From Duganella radicis (GTDB lineage: Bacteria > Pseudomonadota > Gammaproteobacteria > Burkholderiales > Burkholderiaceae_D): a DNA stretch of 64,000 bases. The position numbers and the translations under genes are program-made. Below the pieces are notes generated by a model. The model was given only the letters and a program-made list of their open reading frames with translations. It had not been told where the DNA came from and did no database searches. Position 1 is the first letter of the stretch, and each line of letters opens with the position of its first letter. The stretch spans positions 496,001 to 560,000 of the forward strand of contig NZ_WNKY01000001.1 in NCBI RefSeq assembly GCF_009720825.1, written 5' to 3'. Shown piece by piece: positions 37,586-46,974 of the stretch.

Positions 37586-39292
37586 TCAATTACTGAACAA
37601 TTCCCGGTCCTTGATCTTGCGGGCGTCGTTGTAATCCTCGTACCACCATGCGCGTTCGCCTTCGCCGGGTGGCCGCTTCAACACCAGTTCCTTATTGGCG
37701 ATCAGCGCGTTTTGCTGGCTCACCCGATAATGATAGTGATCGAAAATGCGCAGTGCTTCCACCATGTAGGCGGTGACGATACGGCGGTCGCGGATCAGCA
37801 GGAGGTTCTCGCCGTTGGAGGTATCGGCCGGGTTGGAAAAATTATAGGAGCCTGTGTAGACCCGCGCGTCCGGCGTGTCGAAATCCAGCACCACGAATTT
37901 GTGATGCATGCGTGGACCGCCGCCACCTGCCGGCTCCTTGGAGAACGGCGCCGGAACGTCCTTCTTCAATGCCTCGGCATACACCGGAGCGAACGTCCCA
38001 TCCGGCTTTTGCACATCGAGCCCGCCGACCTTGCGATCCGAGATGCCGTACATGAAAATGTCATCGCGCCCTGTCAGTTTTTCCACGGCCGCGCGCACCC
38101 CGCCCTTCTTGATCAGGTTCAGGAAGGCCAGCGAATACAGGACGCTGGATTTCGCGCTCTCCATGTCGTCGGCGATTTCATGCAGCTTGGCGTTGTTGTC
38201 GCCATGCGGCGAAAAGCTCACTTGCAGATCCGGGCCGCCCAGGTCGAGCGGTATCCACTCGGCCGATGCCGACGAGCGGAATGTGGCGCTGCCGTCCCAG
38301 TACTGGTCGAACGCCGCGCTGAATACCTTGACCGGATGGGCGCCACGCAGCAGCACAGCGTTATTCGACTGAATATAGAACCCGCGCCAGCTGTAATTGG
38401 TGGAGCCGCACACCACCAGCTTTTCCTTTCCGTCGATGACCATCATCTTATTGTGTTGAAGGTCTCCCATGTGCTGGCGCAGCACGTTGTGCGCGCCGGC
38501 CGACGCTTTCAGGCGTGTTTCCGCCGCGGTTTCGGCATCGTCAGGGGCGCCGTGGTCCTTGCTGTCGTCGATGATGATGCGCAAACGTTCGCCCAGCTGC
38601 TCCAGCCGGGTGACGATTTCCGGCAGGTTCAGATCGAAGGCGATGAACCTGACACTTGCCGTTTCGTCGGCAACCGCCTTGTCCAGCGCTTCGATAATGG
38701 CGGAGCGGGCTTCAAAGCCCATCCACTTGTACGCCTCCGCGGCCTTGGGATGCGTGGGCTCGAAATCCAGCCCGTCTTTCGCCCTATCCGGCAGCAGTTC
38801 CGAGATCGGGCCGTATTTTTCGTAGCGGTCGACGAAGGCTTGGGACGACACGAAGCCGCGCGTAAAAGCCACATTGATCTTGCCGGCATGGGTTTCGCGC
38901 GCCAGCTGAATATCGGCCAGCTGCGCCTCGCCGTAGCTCAGCGATCCCGCCTGGTCCATGAACAATGGTGTGACACGATAGGTAAAGTCGCCCGGAAGTT
39001 CCGCGTTGCGGGGAAAGTGCACCCAGCGGAATTTCTGTATCGGCGACAGCAAGGTGGATAGCGCGTTGGGGTTGAATTCCCCATCCAGCTTGCGGAATGC
39101 CAGCCGGTTCTTGAGTGGATAGTAGCGCTTGCCCCTGGGTTCGCGATACTCGATGGCGAAGCCGACAAAATCGTCGGGCGGTTCGCCATCGCGCCAGTTC
39201 ATGGCCAGCAAAGCCATGCCTTCACCCCGGTGGATTTTCAATTCAAAGGGGGCGTCATCGTTGGTACCTACAACCTGGAAGTCCGCAGCCAT
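37586..39292 (-). CDS. Phospholipase D-like protein with two HKD motifs
   Basis: A 568-aa protein. Two PLD active-site motifs are intact: HNKMMVID (about residues 280-287, followed by GSTNYS) and HHKFVVLD (~458-465, followed by GSYNFS), so it should fold as a two-lobed phosphodiesterase. The ~200 N-terminal residues form an extra domain with beta strands (FELKIHRGEGMALLAMNW, GFAIEYREP) that I cannot name. There is no signal peptide. The substrate could be phospholipid or nucleic acid; neither is shown. It shares no function with the adjacent benE, whose operator starts directly at its stop codon. Confidence 0.85.
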   Translation of the reverse strand: MAADFQVVGTNDDAPFELKIHRGEGMALLAMNWRDGEPPDDFVGFAIEYREPRGKRYYPLKNRLAFRKLDGEFNPNALSTLLSPIQKFRWVHFPRNAELPGDFTYRVTPLFMDQAGSLSYGEAQLADIQLARETHAGKINVAFTRGFVSSQAFVDRYEKYGPISELLPDRAKDGLDFEPTHPKAAEAYKWMGFEARSAIIEALDKAVADETASVRFIAFDLNLPEIVTRLEQLGERLRIIIDDSKDHGAPDDAETAAETRLKASAGAHNVLRQHMGDLQHNKMMVIDGKEKLVVCGSTNYSWRGFYIQSNNAVLLRGAHPVKVFSAAFDQYWDGSATFRSSASAEWIPLDLGGPDLQVSFSPHGDNNAKLHEIADDMESAKSSVLYSLAFLNLIKKGGVRAAVEKLTGRDDIFMYGISDRKVGGLDVQKPDGTFAPVYAEALKKDVPAPFSKEPAGGGGPRMHHKFVVLDFDTPDARVYTGSYNFSNPADTSNGENLLLIRDRRIVTAYMVEALRIFDHYHYRVSQQNALIANKELVLKRPPGEGERAWWYEDYNDARKIKDRELFSN

Positions 39293-39353
39293 GTTCTACC
39301 CTTTCTATCTGAGTTTTTTAAGGCCCGGACAATGTAGCATGCGGATCGCGTTG

Positions 39354-40190
39354 TTATTTTGCTAGCGTTTCGCTAGTGTTGTTATTCTGGAGCGCCGCCA
39401 GTTCGCCCTCCGTAAAACCAGCCTGGCGGCGCGCTTCCAGGTTGAACGGGCCGCGCGGCGTGGGGGCGCGGTACTGGCGCGCCAGGTCGGCGTAAGTGGG
39501 GATCAGTTCCAGCCCGCGCTGCCGGCACAGGTAGCCGTACCAGCGGTTGCCGATCTCCACGTGGCCGATTTCATCGCGCAGGATGATGTCCAGAATCGCG
39601 GCCGCTTGCTTGTCGCCGGCCTGGGCCAGCTTGGCGCGCAGCGGCGGATTGGCGTCGAGGCCGCGCGCCTCCAGTGTGCGCGGCACCAGCGCCATGCGCG
39701 CCAGCACATCGCCGCAGGTGCGTTCGACCATCTCCCACAGGCTGTCGTGGGCGATGAAATCGCCGTAGCTGTAGCCCAGCCGCTGCAAATGCTCTTGCAA
39801 TAGCGAAAAATGGTAAGCCTCCTCGCGCGCCACTTGCAGCCAGTCGGTGTAGTACCCGGCCGGCAGGCCGGGAAAACGCCAGACCGCGTCCAGCGCCAGG
39901 TTGATGGCGTTGAATTCGATATGGGCCAGCGCGTGGATCAGCATGGCCCGGCCTTCGGGCGTGTTCATGGCCCGCCGCCCCACTTGCAGCGGCGGCACCA
40001 GTTCCGGCTTGTCGGGTCGCCCCGGAATCTCCGCTGTCGATGACAATGGCGCCGAAGGATCGGGCATGCAGGCGCCTTCCCGCGACGCCTCCGCCATCGC
40101 ATACACGGCCGCCACCTTGGCCGCGGGATCGGGCTCGATCAGGCATTGCAGCGCGCGGGTGCGGAGTTCGGCGGGGACTGGCATCTTCAT
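39354..40190 (-). CDS. DUF455 ferritin-like protein
   Basis: A 278-aa protein starting MKMPVPAEL. It has the helical di-iron-type pattern of DUF455: HIEFNAINLALDA, REEAYHFSLLQEHL, DVLARMALVPRTLEARGLDANP and RDEIGHVEIGNRWYGYLC, i.e. four Glu/His-bearing helices that could bind two metal ions. The activity is not established for the family. It is a single gene with a 61-bp gap to the PLD-like gene and a 170-bp gap to the divergent PRC-barrel gene. Start chosen for the family-like N-terminus. Confidence 0.9.
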   Translation of the reverse strand: MKMPVPAELRTRALQCLIEPDPAAKVAAVYAMAEASREGACMPDPSAPLSSTAEIPGRPDKPELVPPLQVGRRAMNTPEGRAMLIHALAHIEFNAINLALDAVWRFPGLPAGYYTDWLQVAREEAYHFSLLQEHLQRLGYSYGDFIAHDSLWEMVERTCGDVLARMALVPRTLEARGLDANPPLRAKLAQAGDKQAAAILDIILRDEIGHVEIGNRWYGYLCRQRGLELIPTYADLARQYRAPTPRGPFNLEARRQAGFTEGELAALQNNNTSETLAK

Positions 40191-40360
40191 CTTCCAATTT
40201 AACGAGGGCGACAGTGTACCACTAGGTTCCCCCGGAACTAAGCCCTGTCCTACAGCCACACCGCACGCGCACCTATACCTCTGCCGTCGCGCCGCCCGCA
40301 TGATGTTGGATGTCAGCGCGTCGCGTGACGCGAGACATCACTAACCATTTGGAGACCATC

Positions 40361-40891
40361 ATGAGCTATCTAGACCGCGATACCTATGGCATTTACAGCA
40401 ACGACGACACCACCGGCCCTGGCCCGCGTCTGATGGGCGCGGACACGCTGATCGGCGAGGATGTCTACAACCGCCAGGACGAAGACCTGGGCGATATCAA
40501 GGAAATCATGCTGGACATGCGCAATGGCCAGGTGGCCTATGCCGTGCTGTCCTTCGGCGGCTGGCTGGGCATGGGCGACAAGCTGTTCGCCGTGCCCTGG
40601 CAGGCGCTGGAATTGGACACCGCCAACAAGCGCTTCCTGCTGGACGTGTCGAAAGAACACCTGAAAAACGCTCCGGGCTTTGACAAGGACGATTGGCCGG
40701 ACATGGCCAGTACGGAGTTCAACACGCAACTGCACAATTTCTACGGCACCCGCCAAAGTGTACCCGGCGGCGTCACCGCCAGCGGCAGCGTGATGGGCAG
40801 CAGCAGCGGCAGCCTGCAAAGCGATCCGGGTTACGGCAGCAGCAGCGGCGGCACGCGGGGCTCGGGCAGCGGCAATATGGGCAATCTGTGA
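40361..40891 (+). CDS. PRC-barrel domain protein
   Basis: A 176-aa protein with a GGAGA ribosome-binding site. Residues ~25-100 form a PRC-barrel (LIGEDVYNRQDEDLGDIKEIMLDMRNGQVAYAVLSFGG, FAVPWQALEL), a small beta barrel found in photosynthetic reaction centres and RNA- or stress-related proteins. The C-terminal ~55 residues are a low-complexity Gly/Ser tail. Such proteins in related bacteria are often stress-linked, but nothing in the sequence proves it. Confidence 0.9.
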   Translation: MSYLDRDTYGIYSNDDTTGPGPRLMGADTLIGEDVYNRQDEDLGDIKEIMLDMRNGQVAYAVLSFGGWLGMGDKLFAVPWQALELDTANKRFLLDVSKEHLKNAPGFDKDDWPDMASTEFNTQLHNFYGTRQSVPGGVTASGSVMGSSSGSLQSDPGYGSSSGGTRGSGSGNMGNL

Positions 40892-40925
40892 TTTGAGTCT
40901 GGCCTATACGGCGCACACATTGGCT

Positions 40926-40958
40926 CGCCAAGGCATGCGATAGCACGCATGCCTGGCG
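40926..40958 (+). terminator. Long stem-loop after the PRC-barrel gene
   Basis: CGCC plus AGGCATGCG pair with CGCATGCCT plus GGCG around a 6-nt loop, with one bulged A: a 13-bp stem 35 bp after the stop codon. No T-run follows, so termination is likely but not certain. Confidence 0.45.
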
Positions 40959-40981
40959 GGCATCTCTGGTTTAATCGCCGT

Positions 40982-42043
40982 ATGCACAAACTACTCGCAC
41001 TCCTTCTGCTGGCCGCGGCCTTGCCCGCGCATGCTTTTGAACCCCTGCCCGCCGACACCATGGACGACACGCGCGTCTTCAAGGTGGAGGTCTTGCAGGT
41101 CACCGATATCGAACCCTACCGCGATGCGCTGAACGGTTTCCTCAAATCGCTGCAAGCCAGCGGGCTGGTGGACGGCAAAAATCTCAGCCTGCACAAGACC
41201 ACCATCGACTTTGACGTGGAAAACGGCGGCTTCTGGAGCAAGCTGGGCGTGCTGATGCGCATCCGCCATGAGGCGGCGCGCATTGTCGAGGCCAAGCCCG
41301 ATCTGGTGTTGACCATCGGCACGCCGGCAACCAAGTATGCACGCGGCATGATGACCGATGCGCGTATTCCGCTGGTATTCACCGCCGTCGCCAACCCGGA
41401 GGATGCCGGCTGCGTTTCGCTGGTGGACGCGGGCGAAGGCGCCACCGGCTCCACCCTGTACACCGACATGACCGATTCGCTGCAACTGGTGAAGGACGTG
41501 TTCCCCAATGTGCACCGCATCGGCATGGTGCACAGCGATGATGAAAACGGCGTGGCCAACGTCGCGGCCGCCACGCTCAAGGGCAAGCCGCTGGGGCTGG
41601 ATGTGAACGCGCGGCTAGTCAACAAGAACGAGCACATCGCGCCCAGGCTGAAAGAACTGTACGCCGCCGGCGCCGAGATGTTCGCCGTGCCGCTGGATAC
41701 CTATTACGGCCTGCACCGCTATGAAGCCTCGATGGATCTGGGCGACTTCGGCATCGAGAACAAGATCCCGGTGGTGACGCTGGCCATGGTGCGCGTGCCC
41801 GGCGCGGCGCTGTACATCGGCGCCGACTTCAAGCAGGTCGGCCAGCTGGCCGGTACCCAGGCGGTGAAAATCCTCAAGCGCCGCACCAAGCCGGACGTGC
41901 TGCCCATCCTGCGCCAGGAAACGCCGACCGTGCTGGTCGATCCGGCCCGGCTGGAAGCCCTGAAAGTGAGCCTGCCGCCAGCGCTGGCAGCGCGCAAGAC
42001 CGACGCCGCCAACGGTTTCTGGCAAATCGAGCTTACAAAATAA
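40982..42043 (+). CDS. ABC transporter substrate-binding-like protein
   Basis: A 353-aa exported protein: signal peptide MHKLLALLLLAAALPAHA, then a periplasmic-binding fold of the ABC_sub_bind type (PDLVLTIGTPATKYAR, IPLVFTAVANPEDAG, IGMVHSDDENGVANV, LGDFGIENKIPVVTLAM, YIGADFKQVGQLAGTQAVKILKR). No permease or ATPase gene is adjacent, so it may be a sensor or orphan binding protein. The ligand is unknown. The start matches the signal peptide. Confidence 0.85.
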   Translation: MHKLLALLLLAAALPAHAFEPLPADTMDDTRVFKVEVLQVTDIEPYRDALNGFLKSLQASGLVDGKNLSLHKTTIDFDVENGGFWSKLGVLMRIRHEAARIVEAKPDLVLTIGTPATKYARGMMTDARIPLVFTAVANPEDAGCVSLVDAGEGATGSTLYTDMTDSLQLVKDVFPNVHRIGMVHSDDENGVANVAAATLKGKPLGLDVNARLVNKNEHIAPRLKELYAAGAEMFAVPLDTYYGLHRYEASMDLGDFGIENKIPVVTLAMVRVPGAALYIGADFKQVGQLAGTQAVKILKRRTKPDVLPILRQETPTVLVDPARLEALKVSLPPALAARKTDAANGFWQIELTK

Positions 42044-42083
42044 AGTATTTACGCCACTCGCGCACCAAAACCGGGCATTTCCA

Positions 42084-42100
42084 CTGGCACACTTCTTGAT
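42084..42100 (+). promoter_or_regulatory. Near-consensus sigma-54 promoter of the Anbu operon
   Basis: CTGGCAC-N5-TTGAT places GG and GA at the right spacing (consensus GG-N10-GC); the -12 GC is GA here. It lies 27-36 bp before the start of the ATP-grasp gene, which fits a transcription start near 42110. Confidence 0.35.
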
Positions 42101-42135
42101 AGAAGAATAAACGTGCTCAATAGGGAATGTTCGAT

Positions 42136-43566
42136 ATGGCCAAATTCTTCAATGAAATGACTGCTGACGGCCTGGCACACACTGCCAGTGCCGAGATACG
42201 TGAACACTACCGCGAGTTCTGCGGCTGGCTCCAGCGCCAGTCGACGGAAACCATGGAACGCAAGCGCGCCGAGGCGGATCTGGCTTTCCGCCGCGTCGGC
42301 ATCACCTTTGCCGTTTATGGCGACGATGCCGGTACCGAGCGGCTGATTCCTTTCGATACCATCCCGCGCATTATTCCCGCAGGCGAGTGGAAGCAGCTGC
42401 AAACCGGGCTGGTCCAGCGCGTCAAGGCGCTGAATATGTTCATTCACGATATTTATCACGAACAGAACATCATCAAGGCCGGCATCATCCCGGCCGAACA
42501 GATCTACCGGAATGCCCAGTACCGGCCGGAGATGCAAGGCATTAATGTGGTGTCGGACATTTACGCCCACATTGCCGGGGTCGACATCGTGCGCGCCGGC
42601 CAGGGCGAGTTCTACGTGCTGGAGGATAATCTGCGGGTGCCGTCCGGGGTCTCCTACATGCTGGAAGACCGCAAGATGATGATGCGGCTGTTCCCGGAAC
42701 TGTTCGCCCGCAACAAGATCGCCCCGGTCGACCACTACCCGGACATGCTGCTCGATAACCTGCGTTCGGTCGCGCCGATGGGCATCAATGACCCCACCGT
42801 GGTGGTCATGACGCCCGGCATGTACAACTCGGCTTACTTCGAGCATGCCTTCCTGGCCCAGCAGATGGGCGTGGAACTGGTCGAGGGCAAGGACTTGTTC
42901 GTCAGCGATAACACCGTGTTCATGCGCACCACGCGCGGCCCCAGGCGTGTCGACGTGATTTACCGCCGGCTGGACGACGATTTCCTCGATCCGCTGGCCT
43001 TCCGGCCGGATTCCTCGCTCGGCGTGCCGGGCCTGCTGTCGGTCTACCGCGCCGGCCGCGTCACGCTGGCCAATGCCATTGGCACAGGCGTGGCGGACGA
43101 CAAGTCCATCTATCCGTATGTGCCGGACATGATCAAGTTTTATTTGTCGGAGCAGCCGGTGCTGAACAATGTGCCGACCTACCAGTGCCGCAAAAAGGAA
43201 GACCTGGCCTACACCCTGGCCAATCTGCCGGACCTGGTGGTGAAGGAAGTCCACGGCGCCGGCGGCTACGGCATGCTGGTCGGGCCGGCCTCGACCAAGG
43301 CGCAGATCGAAGACTTCCGCCAGCGCCTGATCGCCAAGCCGGACGGCTATATCGCCCAGCCGACGCTGGCCCTGTCGGCCTGCCCGACGTATGTTGAGAG
43401 CGGCATCGCCCCGCGCCACATCGACTTGCGGCCTTTCGTCCTGTCCGGCAAGACCATTTCCATGGTGCCGGGCGGCCTGACCCGCGTGGCGCTGCAAGAG
43501 GGCTCGCTGGTGGTGAACTCGTCGCAAGGCGGCGGCACCAAAGATACCTGGATTCTGGAGAGATAA
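42136..43566 (+). CDS. Circularly permuted ATP-grasp protein of the Anbu operon
   Basis: About 476 aa, of the CP_ATP-grasp type 2 family (formerly DUF404/DUF407), predicted to form peptide-like bonds with ATP. Family blocks: [59 protein letters not shown] and [12 protein letters not shown]. It heads a four-gene operon with alpha-E, transglutaminase and Anbu proteins, a combination seen in many proteobacteria. An AGGGA site is 9 nt from this ATG; an ATG three codons upstream (42127) is too close to it. The chemistry of the product is unknown. Confidence 0.92.
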   Translation: MAKFFNEMTADGLAHTASAEIREHYREFCGWLQRQSTETMERKRAEADLAFRRVGITFAVYGDDAGTERLIPFDTIPRIIPAGEWKQLQTGLVQRVKALNMFIHDIYHEQNIIKAGIIPAEQIYRNAQYRPEMQGINVVSDIYAHIAGVDIVRAGQGEFYVLEDNLRVPSGVSYMLEDRKMMMRLFPELFARNKIAPVDHYPDMLLDNLRSVAPMGINDPTVVVMTPGMYNSAYFEHAFLAQQMGVELVEGKDLFVSDNTVFMRTTRGPRRVDVIYRRLDDDFLDPLAFRPDSSLGVPGLLSVYRAGRVTLANAIGTGVADDKSIYPYVPDMIKFYLSEQPVLNNVPTYQCRKKEDLAYTLANLPDLVVKEVHGAGGYGMLVGPASTKAQIEDFRQRLIAKPDGYIAQPTLALSACPTYVESGIAPRHIDLRPFVLSGKTISMVPGGLTRVALQEGSLVVNSSQGGGTKDTWILER

Positions 43567-43569
43567 ATC

Positions 43570-44517
43570 ATGCTGAGCCGTACCGCCGACCATTTGTTCT
43601 GGATGGCGCGCTACACCGAGCGCGCCGAAAACACCGCCCGCATGCTGGATGTGAACGTGCAAACGTCCATGCTGCCGCAATCCGACAAGGAAAACGCCCA
43701 GGGCTGGCGCGCCCTGCTCGGCATCTCCGAGCTGCAATACGCCTTCGATCAGAAGTACCAGTCGCTGGAAGGCCGTGAAGTGATCGACTTCATGGTGCGT
43801 GATCCCGGCAATCCGTCGTCGATCGTGGCTTGCCTGACGGCGGCCCGCGAAAACGCCCGCGCGGTACGCGGCACGCTCACCACGGAAGTGTGGGAAACCC
43901 AGAACCAGACCTGGCTGGACATGCAGCGCCGCCTGCAAAGCGATTTGCTGGAAACCGACCCCAGCAAATTCTTCGAATGGGTCAAATACCGCTCCCACCT
44001 GTCGCGCGGCGTCACCCTGGGCACCATGCTGCGGGACGAGGCGGTGCATTTCATCCGCCTGGGGACTTTCCTGGAGCGGGCCGATAACACCGCGCGTATT
44101 CTCGACGTGAAGTACCACAGCGGCGCGCCCGAAAGCGGCGAAAGCATGAGCCAGCGCGACTTTTACTACTGGGGCGCGATGCTGCGCTCGGTGTCCGGCT
44201 TCGAGATCTACCGCAAGGTTTACCGCGACGTCATCACCCCGGCCCGCATCGCCGAGCTGCTGATGCTGCGCGCCGACATGCCGCGCTCGCTGCTGGCTTG
44301 CATGGACGAGGTGGTCTCCAATCTGCACGAAGTGCGCAATGACGTTTCGGCTGATACCGAACGCTTCGCCGGCCGCCTGCGCGCCGAGCTCCAGTTCGGC
44401 AAGATCGAAGACATCCTGGCGGAAGGCTTGCACGACACCCTGACCCGCTTCCTGGCCGACATCTACGAACTGGGCAACCGCGTCAGCCGCGATTTCCTGG
44501 TGCCGCTGGCGGCGTGA
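43570..44517 (+). CDS. Alpha-E domain protein
   Basis: A 315-aa all-helical protein (formerly DUF403) beginning MLSRTADHLFWMARYTERAENTARMLDV, the family signature. Repeated helices carry EWVKYRSHLSRGVT and FLERADNTARILDVKY. It always travels with the circularly permuted ATP-grasp protein and probably acts with it, but no reaction is established. It lies 3 nt after the ATP-grasp gene. Confidence 0.93.
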   Translation: MLSRTADHLFWMARYTERAENTARMLDVNVQTSMLPQSDKENAQGWRALLGISELQYAFDQKYQSLEGREVIDFMVRDPGNPSSIVACLTAARENARAVRGTLTTEVWETQNQTWLDMQRRLQSDLLETDPSKFFEWVKYRSHLSRGVTLGTMLRDEAVHFIRLGTFLERADNTARILDVKYHSGAPESGESMSQRDFYYWGAMLRSVSGFEIYRKVYRDVITPARIAELLMLRADMPRSLLACMDEVVSNLHEVRNDVSADTERFAGRLRAELQFGKIEDILAEGLHDTLTRFLADIYELGNRVSRDFLVPLAA

Positions 44518-44527
44518 AAGGCATCCC

Positions 44528-45331
44528 ATGCAACTGAACATCCGGCACGAAACCCGTTACACCTATAGCCTGCCGCTGGCCTACACCATCCAGCAGCTGC
44601 ATCTGACGCCGCGGGTGGAGGCGCAACAGCATGTGCTGTCGTGGCAGCTGTCCACGCCCGGCCATGTGCACGCCTACACTGACGCCTACGGCAACCTGTC
44701 GCACATGATGACCATGGATACGCCGCATCAGGCGCTGTCCATCGTCGCCAGCGGCGTGATCGAGACCACGGCGCCGGACCGGGGACGCCTGCCCAATGGC
44801 GATACCTTATCGCCCTTGATCTTCACCGTGCCGACCCGCTTGACCGCCCCCACCCCCGCCATTCTGGAGCTGGCCGCCTCCTGCCTGCCGGACGGCCGGG
44901 CGGCCACGCGCGACCTCATGTGCCTGGCCGAGCACATCTTTGGTGCGGTCCGGTATCAAAGCGGTGCGACCGGGGTGGAAACCACGGCCAGCGCCGCGCT
45001 GGCGCTGGGCGAAGGCGTCTGCCAGGATCATGCCCACCTGTTTTTGGCCTGCTGCCATGCGCATGGCATTCCGGCGCGCTATGTGTCCGGCTACATCGAT
45101 CCGGAAAACAGCGACCACGCCGCCAGCCATGCCTGGGTCGACGCCTGGGCGGACGACAAGGATTACAGCGGCTGGGTCAGCATCGATGTCACCCATGCGC
45201 GCCTGATGACCGACGCCTACTGCCGTCTGGCCATCGGCCGCGACTACGACGGCGCGGCGCCGGTGCGGGGCGTGCGGCGCGGCGGCGGCGTCGAGTCGCT
45301 CAGCGTCGACGTCCAGATCGTCCCGCAGTAA
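44528..45331 (+). CDS. Transglutaminase-like cysteine peptidase
   Basis: A 267-aa protein of the bacterial transglutaminase-like family. The catalytic triad is visible as Cys165 (GEGVCQDHAH), His201 (SHAWVDAW) and Asp222 (VSIDVTH). The N-terminal beta domain (IRHETRYTYSLPLAYTIQQLHLTPR) is the usual partner domain. Likely a peptidase or amidase acting on peptides made or marked by the operon. 10 nt after the alpha-E gene. Confidence 0.93.
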   Translation: MQLNIRHETRYTYSLPLAYTIQQLHLTPRVEAQQHVLSWQLSTPGHVHAYTDAYGNLSHMMTMDTPHQALSIVASGVIETTAPDRGRLPNGDTLSPLIFTVPTRLTAPTPAILELAASCLPDGRAATRDLMCLAEHIFGAVRYQSGATGVETTASAALALGEGVCQDHAHLFLACCHAHGIPARYVSGYIDPENSDHAASHAWVDAWADDKDYSGWVSIDVTHARLMTDAYCRLAIGRDYDGAAPVRGVRRGGGVESLSVDVQIVPQ

Positions 45332-45362
45332 AATGGGCCTTCTTCTACGATATTGAGCAACC

Positions 45363-46238
45363 ATGACTTATTGTGTGGGCATGCGCCTGAATGCCGGGCT
45401 GGTCTTTCTTTCCGATTCACGCACCAATGCCGGTGTGGACCAGGTCGGCACCTTCCGCAAGCTGAGTGTGTTTGAAATCCCCGGCGACCGCATGATGGTC
45501 ATGATGACGGCCGGGAACCTGTCGATTTCGCAGTCGATCCGCCAGCTGGTGTCCGAGCTCAAGACCGAGGACGGCCACAGCATCTGGAATGCGCCGAATA
45601 TGTACGAGGCGGCGCGCATCCTGGGCGAGGCGGTGCGCCAGGTGCATGCGCGCGATGCGGAGTCGCTGTCGGCGTTTGGCATCGAATTCAATGTCAGCAT
45701 CATCTTTGGCGGCCAGATCAAGGGCGAGCGCTGCCGCCTGTTCCAGATCTACTCGGCCGGCAATTTCATCGAATCGCACGACGAGAACACCTATTTCCAG
45801 ATCGGCGAGGCCAAATACGGCAAGCCCATCATCGACCGCGTGGTGACGCCGGCCACCACCCTGGATGACGCCGCCAAATGCGCGCTGATCTCGATGGATT
45901 CCACCCTGCGCTCGAACGTCTCGGTCGGCCTGCCGCTGGACCTGCTGGTGTACGAGGCGGACAAGCTGGCGGTCACCCATTTTGTAACAATTGATGACCG
46001 TAACGAATATTTCCAGATGATCCGCAGCACCTGGGGTCATCAACTGAAGCGCGTTTTCGAAGGGCTCGAGGCGCCGGTCTGGAACGCCGCGCCCGAAACG
46101 CCAGGCAATGTGTTGCATTCGGCCAACACGGGCAGCAAGCCGGTACGGGTGGCGCCTCCCGGCAATATTGCCATACCGGCGGTATCTCAAACGCCTTTGC
46201 AGACCCTGTCGCAACAATTTCACGATGGGCAACAGTAA
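45363..46238 (+). CDS. Anbu, proteasome-like peptidase
   Basis: A 291-aa Ntn-hydrolase of the Anbu (ancestral beta subunit) family. After the initiator Met the nucleophile Thr2 is exposed (MTYCVG), with Asp18 (LSDSR) and Lys33 (FRKL), matching the proteasome Thr1/Asp17/Lys33 triad. Known Anbu proteins assemble into open ring- or lock-washer-like particles; the substrate is unclear. The ~50 C-terminal residues are Pro/Ala/Gln-rich and extended. It is the last gene of the four-gene operon, 31 nt after the transglutaminase gene. Confidence 0.94.
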   Translation: MTYCVGMRLNAGLVFLSDSRTNAGVDQVGTFRKLSVFEIPGDRMMVMMTAGNLSISQSIRQLVSELKTEDGHSIWNAPNMYEAARILGEAVRQVHARDAESLSAFGIEFNVSIIFGGQIKGERCRLFQIYSAGNFIESHDENTYFQIGEAKYGKPIIDRVVTPATTLDDAAKCALISMDSTLRSNVSVGLPLDLLVYEADKLAVTHFVTIDDRNEYFQMIRSTWGHQLKRVFEGLEAPVWNAAPETPGNVLHSANTGSKPVRVAPPGNIAIPAVSQTPLQTLSQQFHDGQQ

Positions 46239-46297
46239 TCAGGCCGGTGCGTTGATGGCGTATGATAGGATAAAGGCAACCTGTCCTGGAGCAATAC

Positions 46298-46663
46298 ATG
46301 AGTGAAGAGGGTATTTTTTCTGTAGACACCCTGTTGAAATACATGGGCAATGACGACAAGGCGCGCACTATCGTCGCCAAGATCGTGCGCGACGCCTGCG
46401 CGCCCGGCATGGCGCCGTTCGAACAGGCCGGCGCGGCCTTGCGCGAACAGCGCCTGCCCGATGCCGGCAAGATCTTCCACAGCCTGCGTGGTTCGATCGG
46501 CACGCTGGGCGCCAAGCGCCTGGTCGCGGCCTCGCTGGAACTGGAAAGAGCCATCGCCGAACAAAGCACCGACAGCATTCCTTCCCTGTTTGCCGCACTG
46601 GAATCCGAATACCAACTGGTATTACGGGATGCCGACGCCTGGCTGCGACGCAACGCCGCCTGA
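46298..46663 (+). CDS. Hpt domain phosphotransfer protein
   Basis: A 121-aa single-domain histidine phosphotransfer protein. The phospho-accepting residue is His61 in FHSLRGSIGTLGA, in the helix bundle typical of Hpt. It would pass phosphate between a hybrid kinase and a response regulator, neither of which is nearby. It starts 59 bp after the Anbu gene and could be read through from it. Confidence 0.88.
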   Translation: MSEEGIFSVDTLLKYMGNDDKARTIVAKIVRDACAPGMAPFEQAGAALREQRLPDAGKIFHSLRGSIGTLGAKRLVAASLELERAIAEQSTDSIPSLFAALESEYQLVLRDADAWLRRNAA

Positions 46664-46696
46664 CCCACCTGCCATCGTTCACGATTTATGAAGCCC

Positions 46697-46725
46697 AGGA
46701 TTTGCTGCGTTGCACAGCAAATCCT
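46697..46725 (+). terminator. Perfect 11-bp stem-loop after the Hpt gene
   Basis: AGGATTTGCTG pairs with CAGCAAATCCT around a 7-nt loop. It lies 34 bp after the Hpt stop. The downstream bases lack a T-run, so it may be a terminator that needs help or a protein-binding site. Confidence 0.4.
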
Positions 46726-46883
46726 TGCCTTGGCGTAAATTCTTGCCACTAACGAATGGTTACAATTGTTACCCCGCACGACAGAACTCTGTACGAGTTG
46801 CATAAAAGCTTCATGCTAATATCGCCAGCAACTTGGTAATCAAGCCGGTTCTTCCGGTTTCCTACCTCGGTACTATTGCGTAT

Positions 46884-46912
46884 TTTACAAATTGCTTTGG
46901 CGCAAGTATAAT
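46884..46912 (+). promoter_or_regulatory. Strong sigma-70 promoter of the Sel1-like lipoprotein gene
   Basis: TTTACA (-35, 46884-46889) and a perfect TATAAT (-10, 46907-46912) with a 17-bp spacer, 62 bp before the start codon at 46975. Confidence 0.7.
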
Positions 46913-46974
46913 GGTGCAATGCATCGTGACCGGCCAAGTCAGGCAGCCATGCTTTAATCAAGGGTATTTAATTT

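Larger units (their letters stand above)
46664..46974 (+). other. 311-bp intergenic region
   Basis: No gene was found here. It contains an 11-bp perfect stem-loop and a strong sigma-70 promoter (listed separately) and a lower GC content than its surroundings. Confidence 0.6.

Noticed and set aside
42049..44541. Minus-strand open frame of 830 codons
   Set aside because: Antisense to the ATP-grasp and alpha-E genes, which are well-supported families; no motif in the antisense frame.
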